Made by a program: the position numbers and the translations under genes. The notes under the pieces are model-generated. The model was not told the origin of the DNA. It made no database searches and worked only from the letters and a program-made list of their open reading frames with translations. Of a DNA stretch of 64,000 nt, positions 8,628 through 16,971 are shown in pieces. This DNA is from Roseiarcus sp963794655 (lineage in GTDB: Bacteria; Pseudomonadota; Alphaproteobacteria; Rhizobiales; Beijerinckiaceae): contig CAWCEV010000006.1 in assembly GCA_963794655.1 (NCBI GenBank), positions 558,001-622,000 of the forward strand. The letters are read 5' to 3'. The stretch's first letter is position 1. Each line of letters begins with the position of its first letter.

Positions 8628-9266
8628 TCAATCGCCGATCGTGGCGGCCGTCGCCCCGTCCTGCGGCGGCGCGGCGCGAAAGGGTGGAAGCGCCTCAGCG
8701 CGAGCGGAGAACGCGGCGAGATTGTGATAGCGGCCGGTGTCGACCAGATCGGCCAGAACGCCTTCGGTAAAACCGAAGGCGCAGACCACCGAAATATCGG
8801 CGAGGCCGAGTTTGCCATTGATCCAGCCGGACTCGGGCAGTTCGTCGTTGAGCGCGGTCAAGCCCCCTTTCAGCTGGCTCATGACCCTGCCGACCCACGG
8901 CTCGTGCTGCTTTTCCGCCGGTCGCAGCGCGCGCTCGTAGTGGCGCTGGACCGCCTTCTCCATCACTGTGAGCGCAAGGCCGGTCGCGCGCAGTGCGCGG
9001 AGGCGCCCGGGGGTATCCGAGGGGGTAAGCGCCGCGACCCGCGAATCGAGGCCGGCGAGGTAATCGAGGATGACGCTCGAATCCATCAGCGCCGTTCCGT
9101 CGTCGGCCACGAGCGTCGGCGCCTTGAGCAGCGGATTGAGCTTCGAGAACTCGTCGATATGTCTGAAGAGCGAGATCGGCCGGTGCCGGAACGGCGTGCG
9201 GGCCACGATCAGGGCGATCGCGACCCGGCGCACAAACGGCGAATCAAGCATTCCAATCAACTGCAT
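8628..9266 (-). CDS. Glutathione S-transferase family protein (YibF-like)
   Basis: 212 residues with a thioredoxin-fold N-terminus (MQLIGMLDSPFVRRVAIAL; Ser near residue 9 is the likely catalytic residue), the cis-Pro segment KAPTLV and the glutathione-contacting LMDSSVILDYL. An all-helical C-terminal domain follows (WINGKLGLADISVVCAFGF holds the conserved N-capping Asp). The overall layout resembles E. coli YibF. The substrate cannot be deduced. It precedes the quinone oxidoreductase gene on the same strand with a 52-bp gap, so the two may share a transcript. Confidence 0.88.
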   Translation of the reverse strand: MQLIGMLDSPFVRRVAIALIVARTPFRHRPISLFRHIDEFSKLNPLLKAPTLVADDGTALMDSSVILDYLAGLDSRVAALTPSDTPGRLRALRATGLALTVMEKAVQRHYERALRPAEKQHEPWVGRVMSQLKGGLTALNDELPESGWINGKLGLADISVVCAFGFTEGVLADLVDTGRYHNLAAFSARAEALPPFRAAPPQDGATAATIGD

Positions 9267-9507
9267 GTGAACCCCGTCGGCCTCGGAAAAGCTATCGGCG
9301 ATAAGGCGAAATTAAGGAAAAAAGCCCTGCAGACCCCCGATCCGCAGGATAGGGCCACCCTGTCGAAAGGAAAAGCGCGAACCCCGCCGGCGAAGAGGAG
9401 AAATCCGCGGCGGCGGCCCGGCTTGCGCCGGCTGGACATGCGGGTTAACTAGCCTCCCCGCCCATCGGACTGCGCCACGGGCGCTCAAAGCGAGCGAATC
9501 ATCAGTT

Positions 9508-11664
9508 TTGACGACATTGGCCGCCGCTTTTCCCCGCTTCGGCTCACGCGTTGACCGCGCCACGGTCGGGCCCGACCTCGGCGTCGAGCCGCCGATTCGA
9601 TTGGGCGACGACCGGCTCGACCGCCACGAACGGCGCAGCGCTTCGTTTCGATGGTTGGCCGGCGCGTCGCTGGCCGGTCTGTTCGGCGTCACCCTGATCG
9701 GCGCAGCGCTCTATCTCGATCTCGACAGCCAGTATGACTTTGCCGAGGCGCCGGAGTTCGCCGCTCCGGCGCGCCTCGCCGACGCGCGGGAAGAGGGGGT
9801 CAATCCCGGCAAGGGCGACCGGCTGCTCCGGCCCGTCGACATCGTTTCCGACAAACAGACTTTCGACGTTCCGACCAGCATCAAAGTCGGCGACAAGGAA
9901 GTGGTGAAAGAGCGGCCCTTCACCCGCCTTCAAACGACGCTGACGACGACGCCGACCGGCTTTGCCGACGCCGTGCCGCCGTTCAATCCGCTCAAGCTCA
10001 TGAACGCGGGAACCGACGCTCCCGACGCGCCGCCCGATCTCGGTCCGGTGCAGGACAATGCGGAGGTCACGTTTCGGGTCGAGGACCTCACTCCCGCCGA
10101 CGCTCAACAGATCACCGGCGCCCTGTCCCAGCCCGAGGCCGAGGCGCAGGTCGTCGAGACCCTGAAAGCCCCGCCCGCCGGCGCGCAGAAGGCGGCGCAA
10201 TCGCTGCCGCCGCAGATCCTGCTGATGCGAACGAGCCGGGCGGGTGGCGAAATGCTGCGCGCGCTCTCGGCTTACGCGACCGTGGACGCCCCGGCCCCGA
10301 GCACGCCCTTCGCGTCGATCGAAGTGCGGATGATCCCGGAGAACGTGACCAACGCGGTCAAGGCGAGTCCGGACGATGCGTCGCCGAGCGAGAAGCTGGT
10401 CCAAATTCGCCATGGCGAGAGCTTCGAGGACGTGCTCAAGGCCAATGGCGCGACGCCGGAAGACGTGACGGCGATCCTTGCGGCGTTCGGCGTCAAGCGC
10501 GGCGAATCGCCGGTCGGAGAAGGGCAGAAGATCCTTCTCCTGCCGCAGGAGCCGGCCGTTCGGGGGGAAAAGCCGCGGATCGCCCGGATCTCGGTCTATT
10601 CCGACGCCCAGCTCAAGGCGACGGTCGCGGCCACCGACGCCGGCGGCTACAGGGCCGTCACCCAGCGCGTCGCCGAGGGGCCTCGGAAGCCGAAAGCCGC
10701 GGATGAGGACGCGGGCGGCATGAGTCTCTACCAGAGCCTCTACGAAACGACGATCAAGCAGGGCGTGCCGCGGCCGATCATCGATGTCCTGGCGAGGGTC
10801 TTCGCCAATGATGTGGACTTCCAGCGCGCGTCCACTCCCGGCGATTCGATCGAGGCGTTTTATTCCGATCCCGACGAGATCAACCCGAGGCCCGAACTCC
10901 TCTGCGCCTCGATGACCGTCCGCGATCAGACCTTCAAATACTACCGGTTCCAGACGCCCGACGACAACATGGTCGACTACTATGACGAGAACGGCCGCTC
11001 GATGCGCAAATTCCTGGTGCGCAAGCCGATAGCCGAAGGCGAAATGACGTCGCCGTTCGGCATGCGCTTTCACCCGATCCTGCATTACTCGCGCATGCAC
11101 ACCGGGATAGACTGGGCGGCGCCGATCGGCACCCCGATCTTCGCCGCCGGCAACGGCACCATCATCGAGGCTGGCTGGGACAGCGGCTACGGGCGCCGCG
11201 TCGAGATCCAGCACGCCAACGGCTACGTCACCACCTATAACCACATGTCCGGCTTTGGGCGCGGCGTGGCCGAGGGCGCGCACGTCGTGCAGGGTCAAAC
11301 CATCGGCTATCTCGGCGAAACGGGCCTGGCCACCGGACCGCACCTTCACTACGAGGTGATCATCAACGGCAACTTCGTCGACCCGATGGCGATAAAACTC
11401 GCCCGGACGCGGGAATTCGACGGCAAGATGCTCGCCGCGTTCAAGCGCGAGCGCGACCGGATCGATCAGCTCATGGCTCAGTCGCCCTCGGCGGCGGCGA
11501 TGGCCGCCGCGGAGAGGCCGACGACCGCCTCGAACGCACAGGCGCAGCTTCAGCCGAGCGCGATGGTGAGCGCGCCGGACGCGGCCGCTCCGAACCCCAA
11601 CGCCGCCCGGACATTGCCCGGCTCCAAACCGGTTCCGCGCAACTCGGCCAACAATTCCGACTGA
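9508..11664 (+). CDS. M23 family peptidoglycan DD-endopeptidase with OapA/LysM-like region
   Basis: Large envelope protease, 718 residues. A cytoplasmic N-terminus of about 48 residues is followed by one membrane span (WLAGASLAGLFGVTLIGAAL), a long periplasmic stretch, an OapA/LysM-like segment (RHGESFEDVLKANGA) and a catalytic LytM domain at about 510-640. That domain has all zinc and catalytic residues: HTGIDWAAP, YNHMSG and TGPHLHYE. A Pro/Ala-rich tail ends the protein. The start as drawn is a TTG with a weak ribosome site; no better start is evident upstream of the membrane span. The 3' end overlaps the convergent gluQ gene by 115 bp. Confidence 0.9.
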   Translation: MTTLAAAFPRFGSRVDRATVGPDLGVEPPIRLGDDRLDRHERRSASFRWLAGASLAGLFGVTLIGAALYLDLDSQYDFAEAPEFAAPARLADAREEGVNPGKGDRLLRPVDIVSDKQTFDVPTSIKVGDKEVVKERPFTRLQTTLTTTPTGFADAVPPFNPLKLMNAGTDAPDAPPDLGPVQDNAEVTFRVEDLTPADAQQITGALSQPEAEAQVVETLKAPPAGAQKAAQSLPPQILLMRTSRAGGEMLRALSAYATVDAPAPSTPFASIEVRMIPENVTNAVKASPDDASPSEKLVQIRHGESFEDVLKANGATPEDVTAILAAFGVKRGESPVGEGQKILLLPQEPAVRGEKPRIARISVYSDAQLKATVAATDAGGYRAVTQRVAEGPRKPKAADEDAGGMSLYQSLYETTIKQGVPRPIIDVLARVFANDVDFQRASTPGDSIEAFYSDPDEINPRPELLCASMTVRDQTFKYYRFQTPDDNMVDYYDENGRSMRKFLVRKPIAEGEMTSPFGMRFHPILHYSRMHTGIDWAAPIGTPIFAAGNGTIIEAGWDSGYGRRVEIQHANGYVTTYNHMSGFGRGVAEGAHVVQGQTIGYLGETGLATGPHLHYEVIINGNFVDPMAIKLARTREFDGKMLAAFKRERDRIDQLMAQSPSAAAMAAAERPTTASNAQAQLQPSAMVSAPDAAAPNPNAARTLPGSKPVPRNSANNSD

Positions 11665-12452
11665 CGGCTCTTCGACAGTTTCGCTCCGTTGCGGTCGAGC
11701 ACCAGCCGATGGTGGCGGTAGCGCGGCGCCGGGCGGCCGAGAAGCTCCTGCAGCAGCCGGTGGACGGCCGTCGCGGCGTAGAGATCGCGGCCGCGCACGA
11801 CGTCGCTGACCCCTTGCAGCGCATCGTCGACGACCACGGCGAGATGGTAGCTCGCCGGCAGGTCGCGGCCGCTGAGGACGACGTCGCCCCAGACGGCGGG
11901 CGCTGCGGCGCGTTCGGACGGAACCGCGCCTTCGCCATATTCGACCCAGGAGAGATCTGCCGGCGCGGACGCAAGCGCCCGGCCCATGTCGAGGCGGAAA
12001 GCCGCCCTGTCCCCGCGCGCCAGCCGCGCGCGCGCCTCTGCGGGGGCGAGGGCGCGGCAGGTTCCAGCGTAGAGCGGCGCGCCATCCGGATCGCGAAGTC
12101 CGTGGGACGCGCGCGCGACCTCGGAGCGCGTGCAAAAGCAGGGGTAGACGAGGCCCTGAGCGTCGAGCTGCGCCAGCGCCTGAGCGTAATCGTCGCGATG
12201 CTCGCTCTGGCGGCGCCAGGGCGCTGGAAAGCGGACGCCGAGCCATGCGAGGTCGTCGACGATCGCAGCCTCGAACTCAGGCTTGCACCGTCCGCTGTCC
12301 AAGTCTTCAATGCGCAGGATCAGGCGCCCGCCGAGCTCGGCGGCGAGGCGTTGGTTCATGAGCGCCGAATAGGCGTGTCCGAGATGGAGCGCGCCGTTCG
12401 GCGACGGGGCAAAGCGCATGACGGGCGGGGTCGCGAGAATGTCATCGGCCAT
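11550..12452 (-). CDS. gluQ: Glutamyl-Q tRNA(Asp) synthetase GluQ (YadB)
   Basis: A truncated GluRS-like enzyme that activates glutamate without tRNA and attaches it to the queuosine base of tRNA(Asp). Signature elements: RFAPSPNGALHLGH (HIGH motif), LRIEDLDSGR, zinc site YPCFCTR with a later GTCR, and KLSKS (KMSKS loop). It ends after the catalytic domain without an anticodon-binding domain, as GluQ should; about 300 residues. The ATG at 12452 avoids overlap with the divergent glycosylase; an ATG at 12467 is also in frame. Its C-terminal 38 codons overlap the end of the M23 gene on the other strand. Confidence 0.94.
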   Translation of the reverse strand: MADDILATPPVMRFAPSPNGALHLGHAYSALMNQRLAAELGGRLILRIEDLDSGRCKPEFEAAIVDDLAWLGVRFPAPWRRQSEHRDDYAQALAQLDAQGLVYPCFCTRSEVARASHGLRDPDGAPLYAGTCRALAPAEARARLARGDRAAFRLDMGRALASAPADLSWVEYGEGAVPSERAAAPAVWGDVVLSGRDLPASYHLAVVVDDALQGVSDVVRGRDLYAATAVHRLLQELLGRPAPRYRHHRLVLDRNGAKLSKSRQSELLAELRGTGLEPGNVRAALGFGAAASGALTIALG

Positions 12453-12465
12453 GGCGGCGAAGCGC

Positions 12466-13191
12466 ATGCATAAGCCGGCGGCGCGCGCAACCCGCCGCGC
12501 CCGTCCGCCGGCGGCGAGGATCTATCATCCCGGCCCCCTGATCGTCGACGAGGCGTCCTTGCATGAAGCCGCGGAGCGGCTGCGCGCCAAGGACCCGGAG
12601 TTGATCGAGCGCCTGACCGCGATCGGCGGACCGCCGCCGCTTCGCCGCAGGGAGCCGGGCTTCGCGGGCCTCGCGGCGATCATCGTCTCGCAGCAGGTGT
12701 CGGTCGCGAGCGCCTCCGCCATTTTCGGCCGCCTGCAGGCGCGGATCGTCCCGCTCGAGGCGGCTGAAATCGCCGGGGCGACCGAGGACGATCTGCGCGC
12801 CTGCGGATTGTCGAACGCCAAGATCCGGGCGTTGCGGGCTGTCGCCCAGGCGGTGGGCGAGGGCGGGCTCGATCTTGGCGGCTTGAGCCGCCTCGACGCC
12901 GAGGTCGCCCACAAGGCGCTGGTCGCGGTCAAGGGCGTCGGCCCATGGACGGCCGACATTTTCCTTCTCTTCTGCCTCGGCCACCCGGATGCGTTTCCCG
13001 CCGGCGACCTCGCGCTCCAGGAAGCCGCCAGGCTCGCGCTTGGCCTCAAGCGCCGCCCTGACGCGGCGCGGCTCGAGCGGATCGCGGAACGCTGGCGCCC
13101 GCTCCGGGGCGTCGCGGCGCGAATGCTTTGGGCCTACTACCGCGGCGTGAAAGCGCGTTCGGGGATGGCTCTCGCCGATGGTTCGGGCTAA
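12466..13191 (+). CDS. DNA-3-methyladenine glycosylase II (AlkA-like, HhH-GPD)
   Basis: Base-excision repair glycosylase of the HhH-GPD superfamily, about 241 residues. It has IIVSQQVSVASA, the helix-hairpin-helix LVAVKGVGPWTADIFLLF and the catalytic Asp in FPAGDLALQ. No C-terminal iron-sulfur Cys cluster is visible, which separates it from Nth/MutY and fits the AlkA/MAG group. A basic N-terminal extension (RATRRARPPAARIYHPG) precedes the domain. The ATG at 12466 is chosen; the frame opens at 12418 but that would run into gluQ. The two divergent starts are only about 13 bp apart. Confidence 0.9.
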   Translation: MHKPAARATRRARPPAARIYHPGPLIVDEASLHEAAERLRAKDPELIERLTAIGGPPPLRRREPGFAGLAAIIVSQQVSVASASAIFGRLQARIVPLEAAEIAGATEDDLRACGLSNAKIRALRAVAQAVGEGGLDLGGLSRLDAEVAHKALVAVKGVGPWTADIFLLFCLGHPDAFPAGDLALQEAARLALGLKRRPDAARLERIAERWRPLRGVAARMLWAYYRGVKARSGMALADGSG

Positions 13192-13227
13192 GCCGGGCCC
13201 TCATTCATCCCCGGAGCCGATGGACCC

Positions 13228-13923
13228 ATGAGCGCTGCCCTGGACGGACCCCGCATCCCCGCGGCCGCAGGCCGAACCAGCCAGCTGGTGGTGTTTCTGC
13301 ACGGCTACGGCGCCGACGGCAATGACCTGATCGAACTCGGGCGCCAGTGGCGTGCGCTGATGCCGGAAGCCGCGTTCGTCTCGCCCCACGCGCCCGATCG
13401 CTCGGCGGCCAACCCAATGGGGCGGCAATGGTTCGCGCTTTCCAATCGTCCCCCGGACGACCAGGCGGGCGCCGACGAACGCTGGAACGGCGCGGTCAAG
13501 GCGCGCGGCGCGATCGACGCCTTTCTGGACGCCGAGCTCAAGCGGCTGGGCGTCGACGAATCGCGTCTGGCCCTGGTCGGCTTCAGCCAGGGGGCGATGA
13601 TGGCGTTGCACGTGGGGTTGCGGCGCCCGCGCGCGCCGGCGGCGATCCTCGGCTATTCCGGGCTTTTGATCGGGCCGGAGCGGCTCAGCGAGGCGACGGC
13701 GCGCGATTCGCGCGGCCGGCCGCCGACGATCCTGCTCGCGCACGGCGACCAGGACCCGATGATCCCGTTCGAGGCGATGTTCATCGCCGCCGAGGCGCTG
13801 GCCACGGCTTCGATCCCGACCCAATGGCATCTCTCGCTCGGGATCGGCCACGGCATCGACGCCGGCGGCCTGCGGCACGGCGGTCTCTTTCTCACGAAGG
13901 GTTTCGCGGACCGCCGGCGCTGA
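13228..13923 (+). CDS. Alpha/beta hydrolase, phospholipase/carboxylesterase family
   Basis: 231-residue serine esterase of the Abhydrolase_2 family. VVFLHGYGADGND is the oxyanion region, GFSQGA carries the nucleophile Ser, and LLAHGDQDPMIP and GIGHGID carry Asp and His of the triad. Family members hydrolyse small carboxylic esters or lysophospholipids; the real substrate is unknown. It lies 36 bp downstream of the glycosylase gene on the same strand, so they may be co-transcribed. The repeat/IS110 region begins right after its stop. Confidence 0.9.
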   Translation: MSAALDGPRIPAAAGRTSQLVVFLHGYGADGNDLIELGRQWRALMPEAAFVSPHAPDRSAANPMGRQWFALSNRPPDDQAGADERWNGAVKARGAIDAFLDAELKRLGVDESRLALVGFSQGAMMALHVGLRRPRAPAAILGYSGLLIGPERLSEATARDSRGRPPTILLAHGDQDPMIPFEAMFIAAEALATASIPTQWHLSLGIGHGIDAGGLRHGGLFLTKGFADRRR

Positions 13924-13954
13924 CGCAACGCGAATATCAGGCGTGCTTGCTGTT

Positions 13955-13974
13955 ATGCCCGCGAACGCGGGCAT
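13955..13974. repeat. REP-like palindrome
   Basis: ATGCCCGCG / CGCGGGCAT with an AA centre. Variants of the same palindrome occur at 15216, 18991, 19039 and (degraded) 22091. This copy stands at the left edge of the tandem repeat and IS110 gene, and the 15216 copy stands 46 bp past the transposase stop. Confidence 0.8.
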
Positions 13975-14097
13975 CCTATACCTGCGTGGCGACTTGGATA
14001 AGATCGGGTCGTCGCATCCGGCGACCGTGGGCATCCTATACCTGCGTGGCGACTTGGATAAGATCGGGTCGTCGCATCCGGCGACCGTGGGCATCCT
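13971..14097 (+). repeat. 60-bp perfect tandem repeat, two full units plus a 7-bp start of a third
   Basis: Positions 13971-14030 and 14031-14090 are identical, and 14091-14097 begins a third unit. Each unit contains a hairpin, GGTCGTCG-CATC-CGGCGACC, with one G-T pair. The array lies in the 299-bp gap between the esterase and the IS110-family transposase. It may be part of the left non-coding end of the element or simply a duplicated flanking sequence. The remaining sequence up to 14222 shows no gene. Confidence 0.9.
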
Positions 14098-14222
14098 GGG
14101 CTTTGCCCCCAATCGAGGGAGAGTTCGCTGCCTGGCTGGGTCCCGGATGCGGGTGTTTTGTTCCGAACAGTCGCAAGGGCCGCTGCGAACGCGCGCTCGT
14201 GTATAGGACAGGATCAATCCCC

Positions 14223-15170
14223 ATGCTTGAGACTTCCGTTTCGGCCGGCGTCGATGTCGGCTCGACCTGGCTTGACCTTGGATTCCATCCCTTCGCCAAG
14301 CCGATGCGCGCGCGCAACAGCGAGGCAGGCGTTGCAACGATTGTCGCGGCGCTTCGCCAGCGCGGCGTCGGCCGGGTGGCGATGGAGGCGATCGGCGGCT
14401 ATGCGCACAAGCTCGTCGCCGCGCTGATCGAGGCGGGCGTCACGGTCTTCACGGTCAATCCGAGGCGGATCAAGGCGTTTCGCGACGCCGAGGGCCTCAT
14501 CGCCAAGACCGACAGGCTGGACGCAAGCCTGATTGCGCGCTTTGCTCACTTTATGGCCGATGAACTGCGACCTCTCCGGGACGCCGGACAGGCGGTCTTG
14601 AAGGCGCTGTCGACAAGACGGCGGCAACTGACCGAATCGATTGCGATCGAGAAGACCCGCCTCAAGCAGGCCTTCGATCCGCTGATCGCCGAATCATGCC
14701 GGGAGATGATCGCCTTGCTCGAGGACAGGCGCCGGACGATCGAGGCCGAGCTCGACCGCCGCATCGAGGCCGAGGACAGAATGGCGCGCCGGCGCGCCAT
14801 TCTGTCCTCGATCCCTGGCATCGCCGCGCGCATCTCGGCCCTGGTCGCCATCGAAATGCCGGAGCTGGGCGAACTCGGCCGAAAGGAGGCCGCCAGCCTC
14901 GCGGGCCTCGCGCCCCACCCCTCGCAATCCGGCCTCTCGCCAGGCCGAAACGCCATCTCCGGCGGCCGGCCCTGTTTGCGAGCCGCCTTCTACATGGCCG
15001 CCCTCGTGGCCGTCCGCAGCCATCCGCGCTTCAAGCGCATCTACCAGGACCTGCGCGGCGCAGGAAAACCCCCAAAGGTCGCCCTCGTCGCCATCGCCCG
15101 TCGAATGGTCGCAATCGCAAACGCCCTCGTCCGCGACAATATCACCTTCGATCAAGCAACCTTCGCTTGA
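14223..15170 (+). mobile_element. IS110-family transposase gene (RuvC-like DEDD plus Transposase_20)
   Basis: 315-residue recombinase of an IS110-family element. The N-terminal RuvC-like domain has GVDVGSTWLDL (first Asp), AMEAIGGYAHKL (Glu) and KTDRLDASLIARF (late Asp). A coiled-coil linker follows, then the Transposase_20 domain with SSIPGIAARISALVAIEMPE, ASLAGLAPHPSQSG and a serine-containing segment. The ATG at 14223 starts at MLETSVSAGVDVG; the frame is open further upstream but runs antisense-like through the esterase. IS110 elements lack clear terminal inverted repeats, so element ends are not assigned. REP-like palindromes flank it on both sides. The gene contains a 40-bp perfect palindrome at 14771-14810. 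Confidence 0.92.
14771..14810. repeat. 40-bp perfect palindrome inside the IS110 transposase gene
   Basis: CGAGGACAGAATGGCGCGCC is followed directly by its exact reverse complement, with no loop. It is in frame in the transposase and encodes roughly EDRMARRRAILSS at the junction of the linker and the Transposase_20 domain. It could form a 20-bp hairpin or cruciform. Confidence 0.95.
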
Positions 15171-15215
15171 CCCGACCAATACAGTCGCCAGGCTAAGGCT
15201 CTGGCGTCACTGTAG

Positions 15216-15235
15216 ATTCCCGCTTGCGCGGGAAT
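15216..15235. repeat. REP-like palindrome
   Basis: ATTCCCGC / GCGGGAAT with a TTGC loop, followed by GACAGG as in the other copies. It lies in the 233-bp gap between the transposase stop and the DUF3828 gene, inverted relative to the typical copy. Confidence 0.75.
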
Positions 15236-15331
15236 GACAGGAGTGCGCTTCCATCGAAAATTGTTACTTCCGATGAAGTTCGGCGCGTTCCGGGCCGTCC
15301 TTTTGTAATGGCCGCATTTATCCTTCCGAAG

Positions 15332-15347
15332 TGTGACGTGGATCACA
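15332..15347. promoter_or_regulatory. CRP/FNR-type palindrome upstream of the DUF3828 gene
   Basis: TGTGA-CGTGGA-TCACA matches the classic CRP consensus TGTGA-N6-TCACA exactly. It lies 57 bp before the ATG at 15404, in the range for activator binding. Which CRP/FNR-family regulator would use it cannot be told. Confidence 0.5.
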
Positions 15348-15403
15348 GCGCGCGGGCCGAACGCAGCGTTAATTACCCGTTAGGATTTAGAAGGATCGGA
15401 GAC

Positions 15404-15892
15404 ATGAGAATCCTGGTTGCGGTCGCCTGCCTGCTGCCTTTTGCGCTGGCGGCCCAGGCAGCGATCAATCGGCAATCGCCGGAAGCCGTGGTGAAGGCGG
15501 CCTACGCCGCCGATCAGGGGGCCATCGACGGCCACGGCGACGGCGTCATGGGCGACAACACGCTGCGGACACGGTACTTTTCGCGCTCGCTGCTGCGGTC
15601 GATCGCGGCTAACGAAGTCATCGCCCCCGATGGGCGCAACGCGCCGTCGTCCGCAATCGGCGATCCTTTTATCGACCGCGCGCCCCATATGGTGGCCCTG
15701 CGCGTCGCGCCAATCACCGAAAACAGCGACACCGCCAAGGTTTTGGCCGAGTTCGCGCGCGGGGACGGGGCCCGCGAGCAGCTGACCTACGCCATGGTCT
15801 ACGAGCGCGGCGGGTGGCGCATCGACGACATCGCCTACGCGATGCTGGACGGCGAAAGCCATAGCCTGCGCGGCCAACTGGCCGCGTACTGA
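15404..15892 (+). CDS. Secreted DUF3828-like protein
   Basis: 162 residues with a signal peptide (MRILVAVACLLPFALAAQA). The mature part reads like a DUF3828/NTF2-like periplasmic protein: SPEAVVKAAYAADQG near the N-terminus, a central FIDRAPHMVALRV strand region and a closing GGWRIDDIAY. The ATG at 15404 follows AAGGATCGGAG and starts exactly at the signal sequence; the frame is open to 15224 across the REP palindrome. It has no operon partners. A CRP-like site lies upstream. Function is unknown. Confidence 0.72.
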   Translation: MRILVAVACLLPFALAAQAAINRQSPEAVVKAAYAADQGAIDGHGDGVMGDNTLRTRYFSRSLLRSIAANEVIAPDGRNAPSSAIGDPFIDRAPHMVALRVAPITENSDTAKVLAEFARGDGAREQLTYAMVYERGGWRIDDIAYAMLDGESHSLRGQLAAY

Positions 15893-15898
15893 GGTCAA

Positions 15899-16026
15899 GC
15901 GAGAGGAGCTGCAAATCAAGGATGCGTCATAGGGCAACGTAGGCAATCCATTTCATGGCTGGGCCACGACGCACCGCCTGAGCGGCGGCCCTTTTTGGGC
16001 CGTCCTTGATTTGCACCTCCTCTCGC
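15899..16026. repeat. 128-bp element bounded by 24-bp inverted repeats
   Basis: The left arm 15899-15922 and right arm 16003-16026 are inverted copies with one mismatch, separated by 80 bp. Near the right arm lies a GC hairpin, GGCCCTTTTTGGGCC. The element fills much of the 306-bp gap between the DUF3828 and vWA genes. It could be a MITE-like remnant, a structured RNA or a terminator region. No ORF is seen in it. Confidence 0.8.
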
Positions 16027-16198
16027 GAGGTTTTTCTGCCGCGCCCGAGATCCAAGCCGTCGCCGCCGGAAACGACCGGGATCCGCCAACGGCTTGCCCG
16101 TGTCAGCGATCCCATCCTTCACATCATAAGTGACCGCGCTCGCCCTTCCGGGGGACGGCGGGCGCGCGTATGCTCGAAAGGGGGCGGAGGAGGCTTGG

Positions 16199-16963
16199 AT
16201 GCGCGGACGGCGGATCGGCCCGGCGCTCGGCGCCGCGGTCATTCTAGCGATCCTGGCCGCGCAGACGCGCGGAGCGAGCGCCGCGGGGCCGCCGGTCGCG
16301 GTCGACGCGGCGGTTGTGCTGGCGGCGGATGTGTCGCGCAGCATCGACGACGAGGAGTTCGCGCTCCAGCGCCGTGGCTACGCCGATGCGATTGAGAGCC
16401 AGCAGCTTCTCGATGCGGTCTCGACCGGGCCGCATGGCGCGATCGCGCTCGCCTATGTCGAATGGGCCGGCGACGGTGAGGACAAGATCGTGGTCGACTG
16501 GGAGGTCATCCGCAATCAGGCCGACGCGCAGGCGTTCGGCGCGCAGCTGATCGCGGCGCCGAGGTCCTTTATCGGCCGGACGGCAATCGGCACCGCGATC
16601 GATTTTTCCTTCGCGATGTTCGCCGAGAGCGCCTTTTCGACCGACCGCAGGGTGATCGATGTCTCGGGCGACGGGACGAGCAACCAGGGCCACATGGTGA
16701 CGGACGCCCGCGACGCGGCCGTCGGCGGCGGCGCGATCATCAACGGGCTCGCGATTTTTAACAAGAAGGCGGCGGCGATGGGCGGCTATCTCGCCCTGCA
16801 CACGAATCCGGCGCCCGGCGGCATCGCGCAATATTACCGCGACAATGTGATCGGCGGCACGGGCGCGTTCGTGCTGCAGATCGACGACTTCAAAAGCTTC
16901 GGGCAGGCGATGATGCGCAAGCTCGTCAACGAGGTCGCCGACGCTCACGAGTTCGGCCAGTAA
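16199..16963 (+). CDS. Secreted von Willebrand factor A (DUF1194) protein
   Basis: About 254 residues from the ATG at 16199, which follows a strong GGAGGAGG-type ribosome site. An earlier in-frame start at 16130 would add a non-signal-like leader. Signal peptide (GPALGAAVILAILAAQTRGASA), then a vWA domain with the MIDAS motif DVSRSIDD, a conserved FIGRTAIGTAIDF Thr, and IDVSGDGTSNQG. This layout matches DUF1194, a family of exported vWA proteins common in Rhizobiales and of unknown role. It converges on the trypsin/PDZ gene, with 8 bp between the stops. Confidence 0.88.
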   Translation: MRGRRIGPALGAAVILAILAAQTRGASAAGPPVAVDAAVVLAADVSRSIDDEEFALQRRGYADAIESQQLLDAVSTGPHGAIALAYVEWAGDGEDKIVVDWEVIRNQADAQAFGAQLIAAPRSFIGRTAIGTAIDFSFAMFAESAFSTDRRVIDVSGDGTSNQGHMVTDARDAAVGGGAIINGLAIFNKKAAAMGGYLALHTNPAPGGIAQYYRDNVIGGTGAFVLQIDDFKSFGQAMMRKLVNEVADAHEFGQ

Positions 16964-16971
16964 CCCGCCCG

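Noticed and set aside
9544..12246. Very long open frame on the minus strand (about 900 codons) opposite the M23 peptidase gene
   Set aside because: Arg/Gly-rich translation with no recognisable motif; typical antisense shadow of a GC-rich gene.
13971..14097. 60-bp repeats as a CRISPR array
   Set aside because: Units are directly adjacent with no variable spacers and there are only two; no cas genes.
13347..14222. N-terminal extension of the IS110 transposase frame through the esterase gene
   Set aside because: Translation before MLETSVSAGVDVG is low-complexity and overlaps the well-supported esterase in another frame.
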